DNA of 64,000 bases, from assembly GCA_003254925.1 (NCBI GenBank), contig QANZ01003540.1:81674-145673 (forward strand), in the 5' to 3' direction. Every line of letters starts with the position of its first letter. The first letter of the stretch is position 1. Positions 36,001 through 46,929 of the stretch are shown here, in pieces. The stretch comes from Chamaecrista fasciculata (Eukaryota; Streptophyta; Magnoliopsida; Fabales; Fabaceae). The translations under genes were made by a program, and so were the position numbers. A model generated the notes under the pieces. The model was given only the letters and a program-made list of their open reading frames with translations, was not told the origin of the DNA and ran no database searches.

Positions 36001-37117
36001 TTATGTTTGATTTATCGTCAATTTAGTCAATTCAAGATGAAATGAATTTGTAGAATGAAAAATAGGAAATGAGGTGTAGTAGAAGAGAACATAAAGAATT
36101 AATGATATCAAGTAATGAACATAATGTGAATAAAGTATATACACTTTATTATTGGGTGGATCAAGCTAATCCAATTTAGGCCTACCAAGTGGACCTAAAT
36201 TTAAACTTTAAGCCAATTGGCCCAAATCACGTACGCGCCTGGGCCCAAGCCCATAAGTTGGGCTGGGCCAAGTACACTCATGGGCCAGCCTATACATTCT
36301 TCCAATTTCATCTTTCTTTTTGAAAAGGAAAAAACTCAGGTAAGGTTCATGCAATCATAAGCTTGATTTATATTCTCTCTCTTCTATGATTGATCATACA
36401 AATTGTGTATTTAATATTCTCTCTCTATCATGATCGGTCAAGCACAGAAATTTTGCCACGCGTGATATATTTATCAGATAATCTTATAACAGATATATAA
36501 GGAATTTTACTTAAATTTTGCCATATTGAAAACAGGTGCACCCAGGGATCAGCAAAGGTGACAGGAAGAGGATATGCCAGCTGATGGACTGCAAGAAGCT
36601 ATCCGTGGATGCCTGCATGCACGCCGTGCAAAATGAGAGGCTACCGTTGCGCGTGGTGGTGCAGGTGCTGTACTTTGAGCAGGTTAGGTCATCGGCTGCA
36701 TCATCCGGCACCAGCACTCCCGACATTATGCCGAGAGGAGTGCACGGAAGCTCAAGGTCTGGCAACACAGAAGATGAATTGGTGGATGGTTTGAGCACAG
36801 CCGAGGAACTGAAGGCATTAAGGAAGGAACTTGCATCCTTGAGAATGAGCAATGGAGAAAAACATAGAGAAAATAGTAACAACAATGATATTAATATCAT
36901 TAAGGGTAATAATAATAATAATAATAATAATATTGGAGATAAGGCTGTGATTTCAAAAATGAAAGGTTTGCTTAAGTCAAAAAGGTCCTTCATAAGGATG
37001 TGGGCTACAAAAGGAGGTGAAAATAGTGGATCAGATTCATCAGATAGTATTGGTTCTGCTAACCCGGAAGAAGCTAAGTCTACACCTTCAAGAAATAGGA
37101 GGTATTCTGTTTCCTAG
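33070..37117 (+). CDS. NPY-family protein (BTB/POZ-NPH3), auxin transport and organogenesis
   Basis: Four exons: 33070-33131, 33894-33963, 34423-35613 and 36536-37117, all GT-AG with frame kept, giving 634 residues. The start [20 protein letters not shown] is the family's conserved N-terminus. Next come a BTB domain (about 22-125; [16 protein letters not shown] then [13 protein letters not shown]), an NPH3 domain (about 208-465; [20 protein letters not shown]-like [78 protein letters not shown]), a short coiled coil ([14 protein letters not shown]) and a Ser/basic C-terminus. NPY proteins act at the plasma membrane with AGC kinases in PIN-dependent auxin flow. The (AAT)n run in exon 4 encodes eight consecutive Asn. 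Which NPY paralogue it is cannot be set by eye. Confidence 0.95.
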
Positions 37118-37530
37118 ATCTACTACCCCTTCTTTTTCTTTCTTTATTTCTTTCATTTTGGTCCTCAAGTTTAGTTTCTATTATTTAACTTTGAAAACAG
37201 TAAGGTGCATATAAGTCTGAAAGAGAGAGCAGAGTATTGTGAATGAAGAAGAATGGAAAATGTAATCCTTTCATTTGGCATTCATTCTAAATATCATATA
37301 TGCTAGTTAATGAATACTGTCTGTATCGTATAATTTTGGTGCAAAGACGAATGTATTTAGTTATTGCAATCTGCCACAATATATTGCAGAAGCCAACACG
37401 AACGGTCCAATCGAATGATGTTGCAAATAATGTCTGCATCCTATAATTTTGGTGCAAAGACGGTAATGCACATCAATTGATCCCTGTGAGACTGTAATAT
37501 AATTCAATCTCAAACAAAATGAATTCTATA
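37118..37530. other. 3' flank of the NPY-type gene
   Basis: Probable 3' untranslated sequence, then spacer. The phrase 'gccacaatatattgcagaagcc' (about 37373) recurs near 54113, so a small dispersed fragment is shared. Confidence 0.4.
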
Positions 37531-37539
37531 AATTAATAA

Positions 37540-38601
37540 GGGTAAAATACAGGAAAGGTACCTGTGGTTTGGTCTAATCTCACTTTTATGACGTGTGGTT
37601 TCAAAAGTTGCACAATAGGTACCTGTGTGTTTCGCCGTTAAACAGAAGCAGTACTTGTGTAATTTTTCGTTAAATTTTTGACGGAAAAAGTAATACTTGT
37701 GGTTTCAAAAGTTGCACATTAGGTATCTGTCGTTTTGCTGAAGCTTGAACTACATATTAGCTTCATATTTTGAACATTAAACGATGAAACCCAACACTCT
37801 CTTCATCTTAATCATTATCTTCTTCCCATAAACTCAACAAACCCTCATTTCTCATACGAATTTCAAATTCCACTCATCTAATTAAATCAGAAATTACACA
37901 CACACACATAGATATAGATTAATCAGAAATCACCCGAATTATTATCTCCAAATTTCTCGGCAGATTTTGAAGCAATTTCAAATATTTAGGGTTTCTAATT
38001 TGATTTGATGAAATTAGGGTTGTTGAAATTGCAGATCGAAGAGGGGTTTTGTAATACCCCAAGGTACCATGTTAGACATTAGACTTAACATTTGACTTAA
38101 AAGTAAATTGTGTAGTTAATCTAGAAGTCCTTATGAGCTTGTGGTTAAATTTTGAGAGCAGCCTGACAAAAAAATTTTATCCGTGTTTCATTTTAATTTT
38201 ATTATAAGACACTTTTGAGTAAGAAATAATAAATTATAGATAATATTTTTGTAAGGAAAATATATATTTGGAACCTGCTATTTTCAATGAATCCAACAAT
38301 ATAATTTTTTTCAAAAATCTCTATTTCTAGAACTTTTGAGTTTTATGGACTGTTTTGAAAGAATTTAAATGTTTTTGGGCAATACTATGAATCTAGCCTC
38401 TTTCTCCTTGCATAAGAATTACTTTTTTGCCCCCATATTTGGCCAAAATAGCAAAACAACCCTTTCTTTAACGGAAAATTACACAAGTACTGCTTCTGTT
38501 TAACGACGAAACACACAGGTACCTTATGTGCAACTTTTGAAACCACACATCATAAAAGTGAGATTAGGCCAAACCACAGGTACTTTTCCTGTATTTTACC
38601 C
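37540..38601. mobile_element. Mutator-like non-autonomous element A
   Basis: A 1062-base element with terminal inverted repeats of about 135 bases starts GGGTAAAATACAGGAAA. It is flanked by a perfect 9-bp duplication AATTAATAA (37531-37539 and 38602-38610), the Mutator signature. There is no transposase. The interior includes 'cgaagaggggttttgtaatacccc' and AT-rich filler of unknown origin. Confidence 0.9.
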
Positions 38602-38892
38602 AATTAATAATAATTTAAACTATCAATTTAATCTTTTGATTATACATGCATATTATTATTTTAATCTTTTAAAGTTTTTTAGATAATTGATTTAGTCTCC
38701 CAAAACTTATGACTTGTTTCATTTTAGTCCCTTTAAAAATTGAATTGTACAATAGACAAATATTCATCATTATATATATATATATATATATATAGAGGGA
38801 CTAGTTAACTTGAAACAAGTTATGAATTTTAAAGAATTAAATCAAATATTTCAAAAAATCAGGAACTGAATAATATTGATTATACCTTAGAG
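38602..38892. repeat. Dispersed AT-rich repeat fragment
   Basis: The words 'aaactatcaatttaatctttt' and 'attattattttaatctttt' match, on the opposite strand, 54180-54275. A TA microsatellite is near 38775. Confidence 0.4.
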
Positions 38893-39789
38893 TAGGGGTG
38901 TGTCAAATGGTTGGGTTGGGTTCTAAATGATTGAGTCATTATAGGTCATTGACCTATTTATGATCCATTTATATTTGTTAAATGAGTCATAAAATTAAGA
39001 GTGACTCAACTCTATCAATCTTAAAATATTTATATTATTCGATTTATTTAATAATTAAATTATTTAATAAAATTAAAGATTAATTATATAATTTGTAAAC
39101 TAATTAACGAGAATAATATTTAAATTATTTAGATTTCAGACTAAACTGGATTCTTTTTTTTAGATTTTCGACTGATATGAAATCTCCACTTTCTTCCATT
39201 TTTTTTCAAAATTACATTTTGACCCCAAACTTTTTTTTTTCTATTTTTCATTTTAGTCCTTAAATATCATGATCTAGGGACATTTTTGTAAATTTTGAAA
39301 ATATTTGGGGGCATTCTGTAATTTTTACAAGAACTTTGAAGTTCATCTTCCACTAAACACATTTTGTAGGACTAAAATGTATTCATTTTCTAAACCTAGG
39401 ACTAATATGTTATTTTACCCTTTTTCCAATATTTTCAAAATTACATTTTGACCCAAAAACTTTTTTTATAATTTTCATTTTAGTCCTCACATATTATGGT
39501 TCAAGGATGTTTTTGTAAATTTTGAAATTATTTTGGGAAATTTTGTGATTTTTGCAAAAATTTATGAAATTCATATTCACAATCTCCATAAAACTACGTA
39601 GTTTTGACACAAATTTGGGTTGGATAAACTATGTGTTTGACCTAACCCGACCCAATTTTTTGTAGGTCAAATTTGACCCAACCCATCCTAACCCATTATT
39701 TAAATGGGTTTGGTTGAGTTTGAGTTGATTAATTTTGTAATCGGATTAGTTGAGTTGATGGGTTTTGAGTTGACTTTGCCACACCCTTT
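38893..39789. mobile_element. hAT-like MITE, 'GGTTGGGTT' family, copy 1
   Basis: About 0.9 kb lies between AGGGGTGTGTCAAATGG and the complement of AAAGGGTGTGGCAAAGTC. Internal phrases (TGGTTGGGTTGGGTT, 'gtaggtcaaatttgacccaaccc', 'tttggtccc'-like tracts) match the element at 49313-50204. No clear 8-bp duplication was found here and there is no coding sequence. Confidence 0.65.
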
Positions 39790-39911
39790 AAAAAAATAGT
39801 TACTTTTTTATATTTTATAAAATTTTCTACCTAATAATTAAAATTTAAAGAGTTCTACACATTTTACTCAGAATGCTTTAAAGGGTGTGTGGGACAATTT
39901 TTTCTTTCTAA

Positions 39912-41437
39912 GGGTAAAATACAAAATACGTACTTGTGGTTTGACCCGATTTCACATAACTGCTGTGTGGTTTAAAACGTCTCACTTTGGGTACTTGTGT
40001 GTTTTGACGTTACCCACGTTAAATACTTGAACTTTTTTTTTCGTTAGAACTTAGACGGAATAAGCATATGACTTAGTAAAAAATCAAATTTTGGTCCTAA
40101 AACTATTTTTTATTTCATTTTGGTCTTGAAACTTTCATCCTCCTTCATCTCCATTTCCATCTCTCTCTTCTTCTTCTTCTTCTTCATTCTTCGGACCACC
40201 GTCGCCGCCGCCACCGCCAGGTTCATCATCATCATTATCATCATCTCTTCTTCTTCCTCTCACCATCTTCAAACCCCATATTTTAAACCCAGTGCACAGT
40301 TCATCCTCCATCTTCAATTCCTAAACCTTTGAAACCCAATCTTCCTCCATCACTGCTCGCCGTCGACGCCATGAACCACCACAGAAACCGTCGACCTTCT
40401 GCCTGGAATCCTCCGCCTCTGATCTGTCAAACCCAGATCAGCCCGAAGAACAACCTCCACAGATGAAAACGCGTCGATCTCCGTCAAACACAAACCCAGA
40501 AATTGCCGTCGTTTCCCAGTCGCACACCCACGCGATTCACTGCCGCGAACCACCACAGAAAACGCCGACGTCCACTGCCAACCAGACCTGTGCAATCATC
40601 GGCGACAAACACCCCTATGCACCTTCTCGTTGACGGAAAAGCAAGAAAACAAGCACCTCTGTTGCGTTCTTGAATTGGAAATTAGAAGAGTGGCTGAGCA
40701 ACGAATTGAAGTTTGTTTGGAGTTGGAATCGAGAGAGACGAACCAGAGTGAGAGAGAGGAAGAAGAAGGTGTTTTTTGTTTAAATTTAATTCTGATCTTA
40801 ATTTCTTTTTTATTCTTATGTTTTGATCCAATTAATGCAAAAATTATAGAGAAAAAGGTTCTTAAAGCAAAAATTCAAACTTTTAGGAGATAAAAATCGA
40901 TTTTGTCTTTTTTTTTTTCTAATGGAAAAATGGATGGAAAACGTTTGAGGGACTAAATGTGCCAAGTTTTGGAGATAAAAATTTTCATTCTTAATTATAA
41001 ATTGAAGACAAATTTGTGGTTGAACTAAGAATAACGGTTAAAATTGAGATAAAATCACATTTTGGAGATCAAAATAAAAAAAAATGTGAAACTTTGAGGA
41101 CAAAACTGAAATAAAAAATAACTTTTATGACCAAAATGAAACTTATTTTATAGTTTGAAAACCAAAAATGAGATTTTAACGTTTGAGTGGAAATCAACGA
41201 CTAAGATGCAAGAGAAATTAACAGTTAATATGCAATAGAAATCGAAGGCTAAGATACATTGGAAGTCGATGACTAAGATTGCGCCACGATTTTCTATTAA
41301 AATTAACGGAACAAAAACACATGTACCCTAGTTGCTAAACAACACATATCTCAGGTATCCAAAGTGAGACGTTTTAAAGCACACAACATTGATGTGAAAT
41401 CGAGCCAAACCATAGGTATATTTTTTGTATTTTACCC
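39912..41437. mobile_element. Mutator-like non-autonomous element B, GC-rich interior
   Basis: A 1526-base element has ends GGGTAAAATACA...TGTATTTTACCC, the same terminal motif as element A. It is flanked by TCTTTCTAA (39903-39911) and TATTTCTAA (41438-41446), a 9-bp duplication with one change. A second, inner inverted repeat begins near 40085 ('ttggtcctaaaactattttttat') and ends near 41160. The core (about 40185-40760) is much richer in GC than its surroundings and looks like captured host sequence. No family was recognised in its frames. Confidence 0.82.
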
Positions 41438-42208
41438 TATTTCTAAAAACTCAAATCAGTTCATACTTAATAGAGCCACAACTAATTTGAGTTTTCATGA
41501 ACGAGAAGCACATATGATTTAACACTGAAAATTATATTGTTTTCCAACTTTTAATTAATTTGTAAAAAATTAGTATAAATACAACTTGAGAATTCAGGTC
41601 TGCATATTATTCATACAACAAAAACTCTCACATTCCAATCATCATATAAGGTTAGAATAAAGTCTTGTTCTACACCATTTTCTTTAACTCTCAATGTGGC
41701 CTGTATTTCCCTCTTAGATGTGGTTTGAGAATTTTACACAAAATTGAATGAAGAATTGCTAATTAACTTAAGGAAGATTTGTCAATTACCATCAATATTG
41801 TGATAATGCCCAATCCACTACTAAAAGGAGAAGTGTCATAATCCTGTTTCTCCAAGTGGAACAATTTACAATAAGGTTAAATTAGATAGATAAATATATA
41901 TTTTATGGCATTAATTTAATTTTTTGAGTATGAGATTTATCCAAACAGCTTATGAATTGTGAAGATTATAATATATTTAATGGTAATAAACAAAAGAAGG
42001 AAACTATTTAAGAGTATGCATTATGATCAAACTTAAAAATAAAATATAAAGAATGTGTAGTTTCAAAAAGAAAAAAAAGCTAAACTTTCACTTTATATAT
42101 TTGAAAAAGTATTTATAAGTTTAACTAAAAATTTCAAGAATAACTTTTCTTCTTTGGCCAAGAATTTAAATATACAGCCTTGCAAAATAGCTAGTTAATT
42201 CATATATG
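41438..42208. other. Spacer with possible decayed exons
   Basis: On the minus strand, 41600-41690 reads ATLRVKENGVEQDFILTLYD after an AG acceptor and then ends in a stop. Bases about 41800-41880 read HLEKQDYDTSPFSSGLGIIT before a GTAATT donor. These look like small exons of an unrecognised gene, possibly the same as the exon at 42796-42950. The link is unproven. Confidence 0.25.
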
Positions 42209-42654
42209 TAGGGGGGGGCATTTTTTTTTAGAAAATTAGAATGTTTAAATATATTAAGATTAAATAAAAATGGACCAAATTGATAAAAAATTAAATGTGT
42301 GATGGACCAAAATGTGACTTTAGCTAGAAAAAATCAGTGAGGTAGAAAAAATAAAATGAGAGGAGGTTTTAAAAAAATTGGAGAAATGTAGAAGAAATGA
42401 AATAAAATGGACCAAATTGAAAAGTTAACAAACTTGTGAGAGAACAAATGTAGTTTTAGCCACCAAAAAAGTAAATGAAGTATTAAAATTAGGAATTGTA
42501 GGAGTAGAGGTTCAAACCCATGCTCATTGGGGGGCCAAATACATCATCTCCACTAAGCTAAAGGTTACACTTTAGTCAATTATGGTCACATTTTATATAT
42601 GTTAGCAAAAATTTGGTGGGGCCATGGCCCCCACCGCCCCTAGCTCCGTCCCAG
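42209..42654. mobile_element. hAT-like non-autonomous element
   Basis: A 446-base element starts TAGGGGGGGGCA and ends AGCTCCGTCCCAG. It is flanked by a perfect 8-bp duplication CATATATG (42201-42208 and 42655-42662). No transposase is encoded. Confidence 0.8.
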
Positions 42655-42795
42655 CATATATGTACTGTAAATACACATGACCATGAATATATCAAACTAA
42701 TCTAAATTAAACAAGAACGTACCATGCAAAAATAGAATTGAAGATTAATGAAAGAAAATGGCATATAAATAATTATATAATATAGGTATACTCAC

Positions 42796-42950
42796 TATTG
42801 TGGAGACACATACAAAAAGTTGTGAACATTGTCAATCAAAGATTCCACTAGTTTGATGTTGGCCTCATTACTTATTTTATCCAAAACACGACCATATTTG
42901 AACATGAGGTCTTGTGAGTCATGCATTAGAATCAGAGATTTCAAATCCAT
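42796..42950 (-). other. Orphan exon of an unrecognised gene
   Basis: On the minus strand, ATG at 42950 opens 51 codons (MDLKSLILMHDSQDLMFKYG, then ...ANIKLVESLIDNVHNFLYV...) that end at a consensus donor GTGAGT (42795). The product is helical and acidic with no family I recognise. A diverged homologue lies at 54356-54518 on the same strand. A next exon in the correct phase was not found with confidence. It could be the first exon of a host gene or a remnant. Confidence 0.4.
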
Positions 42951-43089
42951 TATATTCCTATACAGATTAATTGCTAAAAGCAAAGGGTTTGATAAAATAA
43001 ATAGTCCCATTTTCATAATACGAGGACAACAAATAAGGCAAGTAAAAGGCTATCAAGTATCAAGTTGTAATTGTATCACTTTTTTAAAG

Positions 43090-43575
43090 AAACAAAATTG
43101 GTCAAAATTTCATTTTGGTCCTCAAACTATGGGATAAATTTTATTTTGATCATAAAACTATTTTTCGTTCTGTTTTAATCCTCAAACTTTCACATTTGTT
43201 TTGCTTTAGTCTCCAAAATGTGATTACGTCGTTGACAATTGAGATGAATTATTTCTCTCTCATGTATCATAAGTAGTGATTGTTAAAGAGAAGGAAATTT
43301 TCATTATTAATCATAAATTGGAGACAAATTTGTAATTAATTTTTCTTTCGAATAGTAAACTTTTCTTTTAAAGAGTGAAACTTTTTATTTTTCTCTTTGT
43401 CAACTCACTTATTATTGCACATATAAAAGAAAAATGATTCATCTTAATTGTCTAAGTTAGAAATAAAAGCAAAAGTCGGATGAAATAACATTTTCGGGAT
43501 AAAGAAAAAACAAATATGAAAGTTTGAGGACCGAATTAAAACAAAAAATAATTTTAGAACCAAAATAAGTTTTAG
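43090..43575. repeat. Inverted-repeat (MITE-like) element
   Basis: Arms 'tttcattttggtcctcaaact' (about 43108) and 'gaaagtttgaggaccgaatt' with 'agaaccaaaataagtttta' (about 43518-43575) face each other. Non-coding. Target duplication not identified. Confidence 0.5.
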
Positions 43576-43713
43576 ACTTTTACGAAAACGAACTGACTGA
43601 AAAAAAAATCCCTCGTATTCATGTTTCCTATTTTTAAAACTTACAAAACAAAACGAAAAAGGAATCTTGTTCTCTTTATATTGTTTCCTCCTCCATTCTA
43701 TGGTTATTAATTA

Positions 43714-45750
43714 GAGCAAACTCCCTTTTTGGTCCCTCAATTGTTACTGAGTCGAGGAATCGGTCCCTCAATTGTGGGAAACTACAACTCAGTCCCTCAA
43801 TTGTACAATCCCGTTTACGTTTTGGTCCCTCACGTCTGGTCCGTTAGTGATAGAGGTGTTAAGTGATGACGTGTCACCGTTATCTGCTTAGGTGGCCGTT
43901 AAATGCTTAGTTGAGGGACCAAATCCTCGACTCAGTAACAATTAAGGGACCAAAAACGGGGTTTGCTCAAATTGGTATCCAACTCATTTCCACTTGACAC
44001 CTCATTAAAACTACTCTCTTGCAATTTGGTCCCAAAACCCCTAAATCCCCTAAAACTTTTTTTTAATCATCTTTTTCATCTTCTTCATTCATTTTAGTCC
44101 CAAATGCTAAAAATAAAATTGTAAAGTATCCCAAAACCCTTCCAAACATTCCAATTTAGTCCTTAAATGTATTAAATACCCTAAAACTTAAGCCCCAAAC
44201 TCTAAACCCTAAACCCTAAATCCTAAACTCTAAACCCTAAAACCCTCAACCCTAAAACCCTAAATTCCTAAAATTGTAAAGTGTCCCAAAACTCTTCCAA
44301 ACATTCCAATTTAGTCCTTAAAAGTATTAAAAACCCTAAAATCCTAAAACCCTAAACCCTAAAACCCTAAACCCCTAAACCCTAAATCCTAAACCCCTAA
44401 AAAACTACTCTCTTGCAATTTGGTCCCTAAATCCTACTTTCCTCTTCATCTTTCATCATCTTTCATCATCTTCATCTTCTCATCCACTCCAAACCCCAAA
44501 CCACAAAACCCTAAAACTACACAACCAAAAATCACCAAAGATTACACAAGTTTCATCAATTCATCAATTCTTGATTAAAAAAAATTAGTTCATCATCAGT
44601 TCATATCATCATCATCATCAGTTCATCAGTTCATCATCCAAAAATTAAAAAAAAATCAGTTCATATCATCACCATCATCATCATTCATCAGCCGAAAAGC
44701 TCTGTGGCAGCGAAGGAAGGAATCGAGAAGCTTAGAGACTCATGAGAGAGAAAGCAAGTCGCGACAGAGTGAACATGTGGCGTCGTTGAGCTTTTCATGG
44801 AGTGAACCTGATGGTCGCGACAGAGACTCAAAAGCGAACGACCGAAATGGGTAAACGACGACGGCGACGACGAGTTTTCATCATCACTCGCAGGCATTCT
44901 CTCGGAATTTCTTCAAAATCGAAAGAAACCCCAAACTTTCTCCCCCAATTCGAATTCGAACCCTAAGAAATGAATGAATGTATCTCGCGACGCCCAAAAT
45001 GGTTGTGAACTTGAAATCAAACCCAGAAATTGAAGAATCGAGCGAGAGAATGTTTAAGGATTTGAAGAATGAGCCATTTTGATGTTTGAGGATTTGGTTG
45101 AAGCAGTAGGATCGGCGGTGAGGAATGAAAGATGAAAGAGGAATGAGGATGAAGATGAAGAAATTAGGGTTCAGGGACTAAAATGTTTTTTTAATTATGA
45201 TTTAATAAATTGAGAATAATGGGATAAAATGAATGAACTCAAAGTAGATTTTTTTTTCAGGGTTTAGGGTTTTAGGGTTTTTAATACATTTAAGGACTAA
45301 ATTGGAATGTTTGGAAAGGTTTTGGGATACTTTACAATTTTATTTTTAGGATTTGGGACTAAAATGAATGAAGAAGATGAAAAAGATGAAGAAGAGGATT
45401 AAAAAAAGTTTTAGGGGATTTAGGGGTTTTGGGACCAAATTGCAAGAGAGTAGTTTGAATGAGGTGTCAAGTGGAAATGAGTTGGATATTAATTTGAGCA
45501 AACCCCCTTTTTGGTCCCTCAATTGTTACTGAGTCGAGGATTTGGTCCCTCAACTAAGCATTTAACGGCCACCTAAGCAGATAACGGTGACACGTCATCA
45601 CTTAACACCTCTATCACTAACGGACCAGACGTGAGGGACCAAAACGTAAACGGGATTGTACAATTGAGGGACTGAGTTGTAGTTTCCTACAATTGAGGGA
45701 CCGATTCCTCGACTCAGTAACAATTGAGGGACCAAAAAGGGGGTTGGCTC
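43714..45750. mobile_element. Mutator-like element C with long terminal inverted repeats and possible captured DNA
   Basis: A 2037-base element starts GAGC and ends GCTC, flanked by a perfect 9-bp duplication TATTAATTA (43705-43713 and 45751-45759). The terminal inverted repeats are at least 350 bases (43714 to about 44065; about 45400 to 45750). The outer about 255 bases of each arm are themselves a fold-back (TTTGGTCCCTCAATTG facing its complement). The interior has a CCCTAAA-type tract (44195-44400), ATC-rich runs and a GC-richer segment (about 44690-45130) whose minus-strand frame (44688-44897) reads like a plant N-terminus (MPASDDENSSSPSSFTHFGR) but fits no family I know. Confidence 0.85.
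44195..44400 (+). repeat. Interstitial telomere-like (CCCTAAA)n tract
   Basis: Many imperfect copies of the plant telomere heptamer CCCTAAA lie in tandem, mixed with AAATCCTAAA and AAAACCCTAAA variants, inside Mutator-like element C. This is low-complexity sequence and is not by itself evidence of a chromosome end. Confidence 0.7.
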
Positions 45751-45759
45751 TATTAATTA

Positions 45760-46640
45760 ATGGTCAAAGGGTAGCTTTGGTATTAAATGTAGCAAAATAT
45801 TTCATTTTGGTCCAAAAATATTGAATTTGATCATATTTCTCTTGTCTCTCATTTCAAATTCAAAAGACTTGTTAAGAGTAACTCATAGCTCTGAATTCGT
45901 CGCATTCGAATTTAAAACGAAAAAGATATGATCGATTTTACTTGTTTGACCGTGAAACAAAAGGTATGTTTTTAGGACTGATTTGACCTCATTTGCTCAC
46001 GATTCAATTGGTTAGAAAAGTACTTTTTGAGAATAATATGTAGCTTTAAACATGTCACATTCGAACTTGAAACGAGAAAAATATAACTATATATATTTAA
46101 TAGTTTGGGACCAAAATAAAACATTTTACCAATATTTAGGACCAATTTGAGCATTTTTAATAAAGGACCAAAATGACTCTTTAACCTAAATTAATTATGG
46201 TTTATTCAATCAATAAGAAATTAATTTAGCTAAGTAATAAGTAATTTATTTGATATTATTTTAGTAATATTTCGTATTCAAAAGTTTAACACACATATAT
46301 TTATTTAATTAGTTACACCACAAATCAAGAAGAATGAAATATATATGCATATATTCTATTTTTCTAAAAAAAAAAAAGAAAATACTAAATCATGAATGCT
46401 AATATTGAAGATGTCCATAATCTTTTAAATTTTTGAATAAAAAATATTTTATGGATACTTATTTTCATATCAATTTCCTTATAACGGAAATAAAAACTAA
46501 TCCCCTCTGCTTTTTTGACTGTGCAATACAATATTTAAACCAATCCATAAAAGTTGAACCCTAGTTTTAAAATCGAAAAAGAATCTTCGATTACACATAT
46601 ATATCAAACAAACCTTACGGGGTTCCTAACTAGCTAGTTC
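45760..46640. repeat. Dispersed repeat and AT-rich spacer
   Basis: About 45775-46185 shares phrases with 13230-13800 ('aatattgaatttgatcatat', 'tttgacctcatttg', 'ttcgaacttgaaacgagaaa'). The rest is AT-rich without a gene. Confidence 0.45.
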
Positions 46641-46929
46641 TTTTTGGTTCTGCAGATTCACTGAATTCCCTTAGCTTCGATCTTCATAAGAGTTTGAATT
46701 ATAATTATTATGTCTCAAGAGAGAAATCTGGCTTCCGAATTAGAGTCATGCCCATGGCTTGTATACACATATGGTCGTTACACAAAATACCAAGTTTTTT
46801 GCTCTCTGTCTGATCCTCACACATTGATCTACCGCAAGAGAATCCCTACTTTGAGTGCTGATTCTAACATCCCTACTTTGAATACCAACTTATCTTTCTC
46901 TGTTTTGTGTTCAGAAGGTGTTATAGTAT

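Noticed and set aside
35127-36993. Minus-strand frames at 35127-35376, 35373-35561 and 36511-36993
   Set aside because: Shadows of the NPY exons; the Leu/Ser-rich 160-residue frame is antisense to the Asn run.
40120-40893. Several frames in the GC-rich core of Mutator-like element B
   Set aside because: Low complexity (Asp/Glu/Gly or Ser/His runs), overlapping on both strands; kept only as a captured-DNA finding.
44195-44400. Possible chromosome end from CCCTAAA repeats
   Set aside because: Imperfect, short, inside a mobile element, with ordinary genes on both sides.
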